From: Pythium myriotylum | Taxonomy: Eukaryota; Oomycota; Peronosporomycetes; Pythiales; Pythiaceae | Assembly (NCBI GenBank): GCA_023091665.1 | Contig: JALJCQ010000015.1 | Location: 1,116,001-1,180,000, forward strand | DNA length: 64,000 nt | Direction of reading: 5' to 3' | Shown: one piece after another, positions 46,806 through 56,349 of the stretch | Position numbering within the stretch: the stretch's first letter is position 1 | Layout of the letters: the number at the start of each line of letters is the position of its first letter | Notes under the pieces: model-generated | Database searches by the model: none | Told to the model about the DNA's origin: nothing | Seen by the model: the letters and a program-made list of their open reading frames with translations, nothing else | Position numbers and translations under genes: made by a program

Positions 46806-48074
46806 ATGGACTGGTGGGACCAAGAACCGGAGCTGCTCGGCGTGACCCTAGGCATGCTCGCGTCCTGGCCCGGCGACATCGCCCTCGAAAATGGCACGGA
46901 CAACTCAGCGAGCGACGAAGGCCAGGACGACGTACTCGAGCTGACCAAGTGCACGGCCGTACGGCCGTACCGAAGTGGCCGGAGTGTCAACGTCAGTCGT
47001 GAGCGACGGCGACAAGAGGCGCTCTATCTCCGCAAGAAAGTCGACTCCATGCAGCGCAAGTTGGACGCGCTCCAGCGCCGACGAGATGAGATGCTGCTGC
47101 CCCACTACCGAGACTTCGCCAAGGGCCAGCTTGCGACCGTGGCTCCTATCTGGGAGAGTATGGCTAAGAACCAATTTCAGGCAAGACGACGTTCCGAGCT
47201 GCGCAATGTCGAGCTCAAGGCGATGCTCGCGGCTCAGTCGCGCGTGGCCGAGGACCTTCAACGCACGCTCCAGCGAGCACACCAGGAGAGCGGAATGGGC
47301 ATGGTTGTGCCGCGCCCTGTATCACTCCGTGCGAGTATATGGATGTCCCAGGACGAACAGCTCCAGCGCGTGGAGAAGCTGAGCACTGAATGGGCAAGTA
47401 TCTACACGATTTCCCCGCGCTTTGAGCAGGGGCCACTGGACTTCTTTGACATGTACATCGCAGAAGACAATGGACTCGAGAAGGTCATCGAGATTTGCTG
47501 TAGCGGCGCCGTCCCCTTTCCAGTGAACCGAGTGGAAGGCACCGTCTGGTCGTTCCTCTCTGGCGATTGCCCACCGGAGGAATGTGACGGTACTGACGAC
47601 GACGATTTGTGCTACGTGAAGAACGAAGTCTTGGACGAAGACACAGCAATTACAGCTTTTACTTCCATGCCGACAATGGACGAATCCTCAAAGGGTAGGA
47701 CGAGTGGCAGATGGGTCATTAAACGACTTGCGGTGTTCGGTGGCACGCAGCGACTGCAGATATCCCACTCGATCTCCGAGCGGGAGGGCTTCGGAAACGA
47801 AATGGATGGCGCGATCATAAACGAAGACTCCTGGGTCCGCTTCATGGACGCGAGCGAGTTGGGCCACGGCAAGCTGGCAACGCCAGTAACTGTTATACAG
47901 CACGTCCAGCGCATGCGAGTTACCTTCCGTGAGCACCACGGCGTCATGCCCGATTCGGTTCGATTGAAAGAACTCACCAAGGTCATCATGAAAGAGACCG
48001 AAGATGAGTTCGAGTGGCTGCAGCAGTCGCTTGAAGACTCACTTATGGACGGGAATCCGTTAACTTTCAAGTGA
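46806..48074 (+). CDS. Array paralog 6
   Basis: 422 residues, no intron. Features: MDWWDQEPELLGVTLGMLAS, an acidic linker, the basic helix NVSRERRRQEALYLRKKV, a coiled coil (VDSMQRKLDALQRRRDEM) and the START-like region LDFFDMYIAEDNGLEKVIEI ... AFTSMPTMDESSKG ... RWVIKRLAVFGGTQRL ... SWVRFMDASELGHG. It carries an acidic insertion (CDGTDDDDLCYVKNEVLDED) that the other members lack. It is the last member of the array; the next gene is an unrelated convergent one. Confidence 0.82.
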   Translation: MDWWDQEPELLGVTLGMLASWPGDIALENGTDNSASDEGQDDVLELTKCTAVRPYRSGRSVNVSRERRRQEALYLRKKVDSMQRKLDALQRRRDEMLLPHYRDFAKGQLATVAPIWESMAKNQFQARRRSELRNVELKAMLAAQSRVAEDLQRTLQRAHQESGMGMVVPRPVSLRASIWMSQDEQLQRVEKLSTEWASIYTISPRFEQGPLDFFDMYIAEDNGLEKVIEICCSGAVPFPVNRVEGTVWSFLSGDCPPEECDGTDDDDLCYVKNEVLDEDTAITAFTSMPTMDESSKGRTSGRWVIKRLAVFGGTQRLQISHSISEREGFGNEMDGAIINEDSWVRFMDASELGHGKLATPVTVIQHVQRMRVTFREHHGVMPDSVRLKELTKVIMKETEDEFEWLQQSLEDSLMDGNPLTFK

Positions 48075-48295
48075 CAGGGTGCTTGAGTAGTTGAGTCTCT
48101 AAACGATGTACTTCTATCAATATCGGCTGCAGCTCCTCTCAAGCTTAGTGCAGTGAAACAGTGGTCATCGTCATGGCAAATGTTAGTGTATCCAACGAAG
48201 TGGTATTGCTCTAGATTAGTTCTGTCAGCTCACTCGAGTCATGAAAATTTGGTGTTGTTTCTCTCAACTCGTCTCTATCTTTGTGGTTGTCCCAA

Positions 48296-51200
48296 CTACA
48301 GCTCAACACCGCCCTCCCACTCCATCGGGTCCATACGCTGAAACACAAGCCTCAACGGCGTCTTCGACCGAAGCTCTGTGAAGAATTTAGTCAGCGCCGA
48401 GCCGCCTCCATTCTGGTCAAGCTTAATGTCGCAGACTCGTGTGCCTCCAATCTCGATAAGTACGTCACCAACGTGAACTTGCTTGAAGCTTGGGCACGTC
48501 CCACGCTCCGTGTTCAGCAACATACGCAAGAACATCCGCCGCGAACCTGGCGATCCGTCTTCACTCACATCTTCGACATACACGCGCTGAAACGAGAACC
48601 CAAACTCGCCAGTCTGCCACTCAATCTCGTAGAACCATTCCATATTGAGTTCGAACGTCACAGGCCCGCTTGCGAGCCCAGAGAGTGCGCCGATAGACGG
48701 TGGCATCGCTTTGCGAAGAGAGAGGGCGTTGCTTTTGGGACGAAGGCGGCGAGGAACATACGCGGACGACCCATCAACAGTCTTAGGGGCTCGTGGCACG
48801 CCGTTGTTGCTCATGCTTCCACTTAAACTTGTGTTGGTTCGTGTGACACTCGGACGTGCCGTTGCTGGGCTCGGGCGGATGTGAGTTGACACAGGAGGTG
48901 GTCGATGGCTCGAACGCGTGGTGCTGGGGGGCGGCATCATCAACATGAGCGACTGCGAGAGCGGCATAGGCTTGCTTGGTGTGCGCTGCGAATGCAACTG
49001 AGCATGAGCTTCGGTGAGAAGCGTGTTCTGATCGCTATGTTGGTGACGACGATCACTCGGTTGTCTCGGAGCAATAGTTGCAGCCACCTTTGAAGCAGGT
49101 CGAGCGGGAGGCAAATCGGGTGATGACGGTGGGGACTCCGTTGATGTTTCTCTCATTCTCGGCACGGCCGAGGCCTTAACCGCGCTCATGGATATTTCCT
49201 CTTTTGAAGCTTTGCCATTGACGCGGCTCACGGTCATAACTTTCCCCGCATTAACTCGTGCCGGCTCTGCCTCAGGTTCGGCTTTATCTTTTGCAACAGG
49301 CTTCGGATACGCCACTTTCCAGAGGTTCTCGTATGCCGACTTTGGCGGAAGTGGTGGCATGACCTTTGACTCTTTCGCAGGTGACGGCCGTGAGGCAGTG
49401 CTTCTACGATGATCGCCGTTTGGTAGCGCTTGTGAGACAGGTTCGACAGTCGTGTCAGCAGGTGTGAGGATCGCAATAGGCTCCTCATCTTCCTCAGAGA
49501 ATCCACGAGCATCCAAGTACTCCTCGGTGGATGATGGGGATAACTTCTCTTCTTCACCATGCTTTCTGCTTTCTTCCTCCGATCCGCTGTCGCTTTTGGG
49601 TCCGGGGTAAGATGCGAAATCCTCCGATGGAACTGAAGGCACTTCATCGTCATCAAAGGCGAGGTCACTCTCGTGCAAGCTCCCGTTCGACTGGTCAGGG
49701 CTTTCGTACCCATCGAGGAGGCTGATACCGAATGGACCCGACGAAAGCCGCAATCGATTCTCTTCCACAAATTCCTCCAGCATCATGCTCTTGGACTCAC
49801 TCACACCGGAACGTCGCAGCGGTTTCTCCTGGGAAAACCCGAGCACATCTTGGGCCACGTTAGGGTCGTTGCTGGCGTTAGAGGTTCGGCGCTCTTTCGA
49901 CGCTCGACGTTCACGCAGATCGTACTGACCGAATGCTGACACATCGATAGCCGACTTCGGAGGCTCAGTGAGGCTCTTCCGCGTGTGAGTGGTCGACGGT
50001 GATAGATTCGGCGGAGTGCGGGCAGCTGATGAGCCGCGACGGCGGTGAGGCTGACGCACTGCGGGGTCCTTGTCTTTGTCACTATTTGCCCGCGTCTTCT
50101 TTTTTGGCTCAGGCGACGGGGGCTCTGCAATCGGCGGCGATGCATTTGCACTTGCACCAAGGCTGGCCTTTTCAGTCTTTTGGGTATCCTCCACGACCTT
50201 GGGGGTCTCCGCCTCAACCACACGGCTTTGCTTGATCTCGACAGCAGGCCCAAGGGCTGGTGTTGTATCATCGCGGCGAGGTTGATCGTACGGATATTCA
50301 TCACCATCCTCTTCGGGGAACTCGTCGAGCGGCTGATCATAGTTAATCTCCTCTTCCTCGTCACTTCCGTACACCATGTCATCTGCCGGGTTGTAAGGAA
50401 CCTCTTCCCCGAGGAACTCGAGCTCTTCGTTGTCTGTGTCGTCTGTCTCCTCATCTTCTTCTACAAGTGGGGGATACACAGGGGCAAGCAGTTCGTCGTG
50501 GAATCTCACGCGCGAGCTTGGTGGTGGAGCGACGTACTCCTCCTCATCGTTATCCAAGTACTCGCGCTGTTGCTTCAACGCGCTTCGTTCGGGCTGCCCG
50601 TTAGGTGCAAGTGGCTGGCGGGAAGACGACGGAGGGGCAGGAGGAACTCCTCCCCGACGTGACTTCGGCACGTTGCCGTGGCTGTTTGCGTAGAGCAGGA
50701 AGTTCGAGGAATCAAAATTGGAACTCGGCGGCGCGTCCTCAGCAAATTGCGGCATGTTCGCGGACGGTGGAGGGCGCTCCGTGCTCGGTTTGCGAAGGAT
50801 GCCACGCGTCGAGGGCGGAGGCGCGACGTCCGACGGCTGTCGCTGTGGCGGTTGAGGTAGTGGCTTGCTCGGCGTTCTGTGCTGTTTCGGATCTTCTGCG
50901 TAGTGGTGGTGGTGCTGTCGACTCGACGTGTGGCGGTGGCTTGAAGTAACTGACGGCTTCTCGACCTCGTCCCGATGGTGGTGGTGCTGGTGATGGTGGC
51001 GAAGCTCATGGACGTCGTGGCGTTCGCTGCGCACGTGAACGGGAGCGCCCGGCGCGGCCTCATAGTTTTGGTGGACACGGTGCGTCGTGCGGTGGGAGCG
51101 CGCGGTCTCGTCAAGCGGAGCGTAGTAGCTGTGCGACTTGGACGGCGGGGCTGCCGTCATGCCGCTGCCTGGCGCGTAGGACGTCGGCCCGCGCGAGTAC

Positions 51201-51646
51201 GGCGCCGTCGGCTGGTTCGAGCTGATGGCCGACGAGAGATCTTCCAGGTAGACAGACTTGACGCGCGGGGCGCGGCCGCTCGTGTAGTCGGGCGGGAAGT
51301 AGTGAGTGGAGCCGACGAACATGTCGCTCGAGTTGGAGGCCGGCGGGTGGCGACTGTGCGGGTGGCGACTGCTCGGGTACTTGTGGTGGTTGCTGCTGCT
51401 TGGGATGCCCATGCTCATGGGCGCGCCGCTGCGGCTGTTGTAGCTGTGGTGGGACGTCGAGCTCGCGGTCTGGCGCGCCATGCGTCGCTGGGTCTTCTCG
51501 AGCATCGAGCGGATCTGTTCCATGCGCGCGCGCTCGTTCGTGAGCGGCCCCGAGCTCAGGCGCTCGTCGCGGCGGCTGCCGGGCGCCATCATGGAGCCGC
51601 TGCTCTCGGGCGCGCGGCGGCTCTGGTACGACGAGCTTGGATACAT
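48296..51646 (-). CDS. Large disordered protein with a C-terminal PDZ domain
   Basis: 1116 residues, single exon, no family name. About 1000 residues are low complexity: a helix at 34-55 (NERARMEQIRSMLEKTQRR), His-rich runs (HHHQHHHHRDE), acidic stretches (EEDEETDDTDNEELEF) and many Pro/Ser clusters. The C-terminal 110 residues read as a PDZ-type fold, with a carboxylate-loop-like EFGFSFQRVYVED, strand VHVGDVLIEIGGTRV and a terminal helix and strand (ALTKFFTELRSKTPLRLVFQRMD). This suggests a scaffold that binds protein C-termini or lipids. It is convergent with paralog 6 (221-bp gap). Confidence 0.7.
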   Translation of the reverse strand: MYPSSSYQSRRAPESSGSMMAPGSRRDERLSSGPLTNERARMEQIRSMLEKTQRRMARQTASSTSHHSYNSRSGAPMSMGIPSSSNHHKYPSSRHPHSRHPPASNSSDMFVGSTHYFPPDYTSGRAPRVKSVYLEDLSSAISSNQPTAPYSRGPTSYAPGSGMTAAPPSKSHSYYAPLDETARSHRTTHRVHQNYEAAPGAPVHVRSERHDVHELRHHHQHHHHRDEVEKPSVTSSHRHTSSRQHHHHYAEDPKQHRTPSKPLPQPPQRQPSDVAPPPSTRGILRKPSTERPPPSANMPQFAEDAPPSSNFDSSNFLLYANSHGNVPKSRRGGVPPAPPSSSRQPLAPNGQPERSALKQQREYLDNDEEEYVAPPPSSRVRFHDELLAPVYPPLVEEDEETDDTDNEELEFLGEEVPYNPADDMVYGSDEEEEINYDQPLDEFPEEDGDEYPYDQPRRDDTTPALGPAVEIKQSRVVEAETPKVVEDTQKTEKASLGASANASPPIAEPPSPEPKKKTRANSDKDKDPAVRQPHRRRGSSAARTPPNLSPSTTHTRKSLTEPPKSAIDVSAFGQYDLRERRASKERRTSNASNDPNVAQDVLGFSQEKPLRRSGVSESKSMMLEEFVEENRLRLSSGPFGISLLDGYESPDQSNGSLHESDLAFDDDEVPSVPSEDFASYPGPKSDSGSEEESRKHGEEEKLSPSSTEEYLDARGFSEEDEEPIAILTPADTTVEPVSQALPNGDHRRSTASRPSPAKESKVMPPLPPKSAYENLWKVAYPKPVAKDKAEPEAEPARVNAGKVMTVSRVNGKASKEEISMSAVKASAVPRMRETSTESPPSSPDLPPARPASKVAATIAPRQPSDRRHQHSDQNTLLTEAHAQLHSQRTPSKPMPLSQSLMLMMPPPSTTRSSHRPPPVSTHIRPSPATARPSVTRTNTSLSGSMSNNGVPRAPKTVDGSSAYVPRRLRPKSNALSLRKAMPPSIGALSGLASGPVTFELNMEWFYEIEWQTGEFGFSFQRVYVEDVSEDGSPGSRRMFLRMLLNTERGTCPSFKQVHVGDVLIEIGGTRVCDIKLDQNGGGSALTKFFTELRSKTPLRLVFQRMDPMEWEGGVEL

Positions 51647-52215
51647 GGGGCTGCGGTGCGAGGTACTGCGGCGGCGAGTGGCGAAGTGCGAGAAGGACGG
51701 AAGGAGGAGGAGGCTGGAGAAGGGAGAAAGGCGGGGAGCTCTGTGTCACGCGCCGAGCCCTAAGTCGCGCCCATCTGCGCGAACGGTAACGTCGAGAGAA
51801 AACCACGCGAAGAGTGAGTAACCCGCCGCGCCGGATGGGGAGCCAATGAAGAGCTCGCGGGAGAGACGACGAGAAAAGAAGGACTGGCCTCAGACGAACG
51901 CAATGGAGCGAGACCCTTCACTCAGCCACATCTCAACTCAGTCACGACGAGAGCTCCGCCATTAGCATGTGCTAGCCCTTCCTTCGACTCGCATCTCGAA
52001 GAAGAGGAGGCAGGCGGGAGACGTCCGTCACTAGCCATTCTTCGCGCCGCCATCAGCTGCGCCTTCAAACTCAGTTTTCCATTTGATGTGTCGCGCGAAG
52101 GTGACGGCATCACCATCTACCTTCCCGACACCTCCACCACACTTCAACGTCAAGTGTTACTCGCAGGTCAAGTCAGTGCTGCGGACTGTCTACACACGGC
52201 GTATCCTCCGAAGGA
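51647..52215. other. Spacer upstream of the PDZ gene
   Basis: 569 bp containing the PDZ gene promoter (minus) and the 3' flank of the candidate effector gene (minus). I see no coding signal. Confidence 0.4.
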
Positions 52216-53097
52216 TCAGGTCTCTTGCTCGGTCTGGCTCCTGGCTCGTGACCGCTTCAACGCGAAAGAATCTGGCCGCGTCGGCTCTCTGGTCAGCGCT
52301 GCCGTGGGACGTGTGGGGGCTTCTTCTGATGGCTCGAGCTCTTTGTCGTTGCCCAAATCGTTCAAGTTCTCGATGTCTATATCCAACACAGAAGCAGAGT
52401 TCGAGCAGCATGAGCGTGCCGAATGTGTGCGAGCCTTTACATCGTTGCAATGGATTGGTCGGGGCATTTCGTTAGCATCGGACGGCCAAGCTTCAGGGTT
52501 TGACTTGAAACCTGCTATCGCCGAGATCAACGTCTGAAGAAACGCCTCGAGACCTTCCCTGTTCGAACGAAGGCGAAGTTGAAATGTGTGGCTTTCTGAC
52601 GTTGGAAGATCCGTAATTTCAGGCTCTCGTCCCTTCGGAACTGACTGCTCAGCAAGCGAGGTTCTGTGCTGCTGAAGCTTTGAGCCATGTACAAATGCCT
52701 TTGAGCTGTGCGTTGGGTCCAATCGAATTATTTGAGGAGCGAGCCGAGCAGTGGATGTTGTTCTTGGCAGCAAAGTCTCCTTCTGGGTCGCGGGATCACT
52801 GAATGGGGCGAGAACGTTGTACAAAGCACTAGCTCTTTGGGATGGCCCGGAGATGGCAGTATCCTCCATAAGGTCAGCGTTTCGTCCTTCGACAGCTTCA
52901 AGCGCGACATTCTCCTGTAGTCTGTCTGGAAGATTGGTTGTTGAGAAATCTTCTTCTTCTGGTGCGGCGACTGCATCATTGGCTGGTACTTCGTTGCGTC
53001 GCGAACGCAGCCGAGGCGTCAATTGACCGCTAACAATGTTGGTGAACAACGCGAACGCAATTGCGATGGAAAGCGCCGCGTTGACTCGAAATCGCAT
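52216..53097 (-). CDS. Secreted protein, candidate degenerate RxLR-type effector
   Basis: 293 residues, single exon. Residues 1-24 are a clear signal peptide (AALSIAIAFALFTNIVSG). Right after the likely cleavage site comes PRLRSRR (28-34), and PEEEDF lies 16 residues later (46-51). This resembles the RxLR plus dEER layout of Phytophthora translocated effectors, but the first Arg of RxLR is Pro, so the motif is degenerate. The remaining sequence is hydrophilic, with one helical segment (REGLEAFLQTLISAIAGFK) and a Cys-poor tail; no WY-fold pattern is obvious. It lies in a gene-dense region among housekeeping genes, which is unusual for RxLR effectors. Secretion is well supported, effector status is not. 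Confidence 0.6.
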   Translation of the reverse strand: MRFRVNAALSIAIAFALFTNIVSGQLTPRLRSRRNEVPANDAVAAPEEEDFSTTNLPDRLQENVALEAVEGRNADLMEDTAISGPSQRASALYNVLAPFSDPATQKETLLPRTTSTARLAPQIIRLDPTHSSKAFVHGSKLQQHRTSLAEQSVPKGREPEITDLPTSESHTFQLRLRSNREGLEAFLQTLISAIAGFKSNPEAWPSDANEMPRPIHCNDVKARTHSARSCCSNSASVLDIDIENLNDLGNDKELEPSEEAPTRPTAALTREPTRPDSFALKRSRARSQTEQET

Positions 53098-53330
53098 TAG
53101 AAGGTTTCGGTGAACTCGTTGATGACACAGAAAATTGTAGAATGCTCGTAGATCTATGATCAGTCTGATGGACTTGCGGCTTGTTTCTTAGTCCGATCAT
53201 AAACAAGTCCAGAAGTGAAACAAGAGTGCAAAGAACTCGCGGTCAGAACCGTCCAGGTGCTCTTCATTTGAATAATTTAGCCAGTGCAGCACTTGAGTGG
53301 TGCAGGCACGAGCAGGTGTACAAGAGTGCT

Positions 53331-54346
53331 TTAATGTTCGAACGCCCAAGGGTTCTTCTCCAAATAATCCTGGATTGCATTTCTCAGTGAGGTGTTGGGA
53401 CGCAGCATATCCAAAGTGAGGCGCTGGCGCGTAAGAGGATCCACTGCCCCGTTCTTCTTCAAATGCTCCTCCAGATATCTGCGCTCGTACCTACATAATT
53501 ATGCTGCGGTCAGAATGTTTTCCTTACTTTTGCGACAACGCAACAAGAACGTACGACACGCCATTTGGCGTCGACACGGGGTCAAGCATGATCTCCATGC
53601 TCACGGGGCATAGGAAATACTCTGGTATATCACCCGTCGTGAACTCTCGCTCATGAGCGATGGCCATTTGCTCGACATAAGCCATCAGCTCGTCCAGCCG
53701 CTCGGTACCACTGCGATTCACACCGGCAGCCTCGACTAAGCGCATATTGGTTTCGAACAGCTGGGCAAGCTGTGATTTGGCTACATGATGGCGCTGAGCT
53801 TTGTACTTTTGCAAGGCAAGCCACTGTTGCTTCTTCGCGCGACGTAGTTCTACAAGGATTTCCTCCTGGAAAGCTTTGGACTTTTTTGTTTTCTCAGCGC
53901 TGCTCAGTGCCTTCCGAAACGCGTCGATCGATTCCTCGAAAGCGAGCAGGTGAACACAGCTCACTCCGAGCAGATAGCTGGCTTTGGTGTTCATTTGATC
54001 GCAACGTAGCGCTTGCACACAGTCGTCACGGCAGGAGGTCCAATTGGAGAGCTAGAGAACGTCATCGAAAGCCCATGAACACGGCACAGCCCCATCAGAG
54101 AATCACGAGCCAAACCTTGGAGTGGGACAGCGCGCGGTTCGAATAATACGTCGTTTGTGTCGGGTCCAGCGTCTGCGTTTTCATCCAGATCAAGCGTCAG
54201 CTCAACTCAACGCGCATCACCAGAGTTTCGCGAGACGCTCGTACGATTGCTTCCGTGTACATGTCGATTGCTGCGTTGAATTTGCCCTTCTGGAAGCACT
54301 CGTTGCCCTTGAGCTTGAGTCGCTCGGCGCGCTCCTGCGTGGACAT
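53331..54346 (-). CDS. STUB1: CHIP-type E3 ubiquitin ligase (TPR plus U-box), four exons
   Basis: Exons (minus strand): 54346-54245, 54172-54116, 54051-53555, 53490-53331; 271 residues. The introns are 64-72 nt, GT-AG. Splicing assembles TPR units (LKLKGNECFQKGKFNAAIDMY; YYSNRALSHSK/LSNWTSCRDDC; AFEESIDAFRKAL), a helical hairpin (ELRRAKKQQWLALQKYKAQR) and a U-box (IPEYFLCPVSMEIMLDPVS ... GVSY/ERRYLEEHLKK ... RQRLTLDMLRPN) ending WAFEH. The layout and length (human CHIP has 303 residues) match STUB1/CHIP, which binds Hsp70/Hsp90 C-termini through its TPRs and ubiquitinates misfolded clients. Intron 3 splits the U-box inside GVSY. Confidence 0.88.
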
Positions 54347-55212
54347 GGTCGTCGGTCGATGCGCTGCGTCTGAAGAGAACTGGAAATCACGGAGACCGTG
54401 GGCGAACTCGTCAGATGTGGGAGGTGTTCTTCGTCCTGATAGGCGACGGCGAAAATGGAGCTCACATAGATGTATTTTCAGCCAGTAATATTTACTTTAT
54501 TGCTATTATTGACCAATAGAAACTCAATTGTTGCGTAAGTTGACGTGATCATTGTGAAACAGGAGCCAATCACACGTTGCGACGACGATGTCAGTTCGTG
54601 TGAGGCTGGATGGAACTTCATGCAACCCACATCCGTCCCTGCGAAGGAAGTCACCTCAGACAAGACTGGTTCTTCCGAGCCGCGAGTGAAGCCGTCCAGT
54701 CCAGACACCAGTGCTGGACTTCGAGATGCGAGTGTTCGTTTGTATCCATCTAGACGAAGTTCAACGTCATCAACCTTCGTCCTCTGTCCTTATCTGCAAG
54801 GCGGATATCTGTTCGATACCGGATACAGGCAGCATCATATCTGGCAAACAAGCGTTTGTTGTTCGGGTGAGTGGCTTTAGCCAACCTCCACGCACCCAAA
54901 AGCACTCTCACTGCAAAAATCCAATCGTGTGGCCTTGGTTTCGCCCCTCATGACTGGGAAACGCAATGTCATCAGCTATGATGCAAAAGAGAGGTCCTCC
55001 CAAAGATCTTTTGACTGCAGTGAAGAGGTCAAGAGTCGTTGAACAGAGGTGTGAATTCCGAAATTCCATTGTGTGTAACGAGTCAAGAGTGGGAGGTCTG
55101 CACCCATTTCCCAATGTGAGACCTTCATTCGCGTTTAGCTGCCCGATGGCGGTCAGCGACTGCGAACGAGCCGCATTCCACAAATCACCACCTTCCACTC
55201 ACTACTTTCGCA
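54347..55212. promoter_or_regulatory. Shared upstream region of CHIP and arrestin genes
   Basis: 866 bp between divergent genes. A plus-strand open frame (54545-54880) lacks any motif and is probably not coding. An initiator-like site for the arrestin gene lies at its right end. Confidence 0.4.
55171..55186 (+). promoter_or_regulatory. Initiator-like element of the arrestin-domain gene
   Basis: ccgcattccacaaatc fits the oomycete initiator (CATTCC) plus flank (ACAAAT), 27 bp before the ATG at 55213. A second ccactcactactttcg follows. Confidence 0.5.
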
Positions 55213-56172
55213 ATGGGCAAGGTCGCAAAAGCACTCGGCGTTGGCGTCAAGGGTCACATATCCATCACCATCGACAAGCGCGGGTATATTCCTGGTGAGA
55301 CCGTTGTCGGCCAAGCGAACCTCCGCGTAGACAAACCGCTCGATGCTGCTGCACTGGTCCTCACAGTCGTTGGGATGGAGCGCCTCAAGTGGGAAACGAC
55401 TTCAACAAGCCACCAAGGTAGCACCACAACCCATACAACGACCCACCACAAGCAAAAGCTTGAGCTCTTCAGCTCTCAACTAGTCTTAGCACCACCGCAG
55501 CAGTACCAACCGGGCGAGTATGTCTTTCCATTTCGGTGTCTTCTCCCCACTGAACTCCCGCCGACCCTTGAATTCCGGAAATCGTCTCTGCAGGATATGA
55601 GCAACGTGCGCGCCTACGTGGACTACAAACTCAAGGCTACAGTTCCGGTGCCAGGATTCTTGCGAGCCGACCTTGAAGGCAAATACCTGATTCAGATTCT
55701 CCCCAACCCAAGCGTAGCCGCTCGTTCCGCCATGGCCACGCGTTCACAGGAGGTCCAGCTTCTTGGGGCGTTTAGCCGCGGCAAGTGTGACTTCACCGCG
55801 AGGCTTCGCAGTGACGTCTTGCGTATCGGAGAGTCTGCCGACATACGCTGCAAGATATCGAACCAATCCAAGAAGCGCGTGCGAGATGTCGCATCTCTAC
55901 TCTACCAAGACATCAAAGTTACTCCGCTCAAAGGCGACGGGGGAGTCCGCGAGTACACGAAGACCATGAGCGAGGTCGCGTATCCAGGTTTCGAGGCTGG
56001 GGCGACATCGGATGTCATGATGGCGCCCAAGATCAAGTCCGACCGATTCAACGAAATCATTCCCACGCACAAGGGCAACCTCTTCTCGATCCAGTACCGC
56101 ATGCGTGTCAAATGCTCCTACTCGCTCTGTCCGAGTACGAAAGTCGAGTTTCCCTTGACCATCCTCCCGTAA
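55213..56172 (+). CDS. Arrestin-domain protein
   Basis: 319 residues, single exon. The two beta-sandwich halves of the arrestin fold are visible. The N-half starts HISITIDKRGYIPGETVVGQ, with a Thr/His-rich loop (TSTSHQGSTTTHTTTHHKQK) and the motif QYQPGEYVFPFRCLLP. The C-half starts FSRGKCDFTARLRSDVLRIGE and ends RVKCSYSLCPSTKVEFPLTI. Such alpha-arrestin/VPS26-like proteins act as adaptors in endocytic sorting and often recruit ubiquitin ligases. No PPxY motif is seen, so a Nedd4-type link is not supported. The neighbour CHIP is an E3 ligase, but a functional connection is speculation. Confidence 0.85.
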   Translation: MGKVAKALGVGVKGHISITIDKRGYIPGETVVGQANLRVDKPLDAAALVLTVVGMERLKWETTSTSHQGSTTTHTTTHHKQKLELFSSQLVLAPPQQYQPGEYVFPFRCLLPTELPPTLEFRKSSLQDMSNVRAYVDYKLKATVPVPGFLRADLEGKYLIQILPNPSVAARSAMATRSQEVQLLGAFSRGKCDFTARLRSDVLRIGESADIRCKISNQSKKRVRDVASLLYQDIKVTPLKGDGGVREYTKTMSEVAYPGFEAGATSDVMMAPKIKSDRFNEIIPTHKGNLFSIQYRMRVKCSYSLCPSTKVEFPLTILP

Positions 56173-56349
56173 CGTTAGTACTCGATTCGATTACTGAAAT
56201 AAAGTGATAAAAAGAGATCGCTTTTCTCAATTTCTGCAGAAGTTGATTGTGAAATTTCGAGAAACCGCATTCGGAACACGTGTCCCTCATGGGATGTGAT
56301 GCCGCGTTGCTGACAAGTGGAATTGCCTTGAGAGGGCGGAGGCGGCAGC

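Noticed and set aside
52088..52537. Plus-strand frame of 149 codons opposite the candidate effector gene
   Set aside because: It is antisense to a frame that starts with a clear signal peptide; no motif supports the plus-strand reading.
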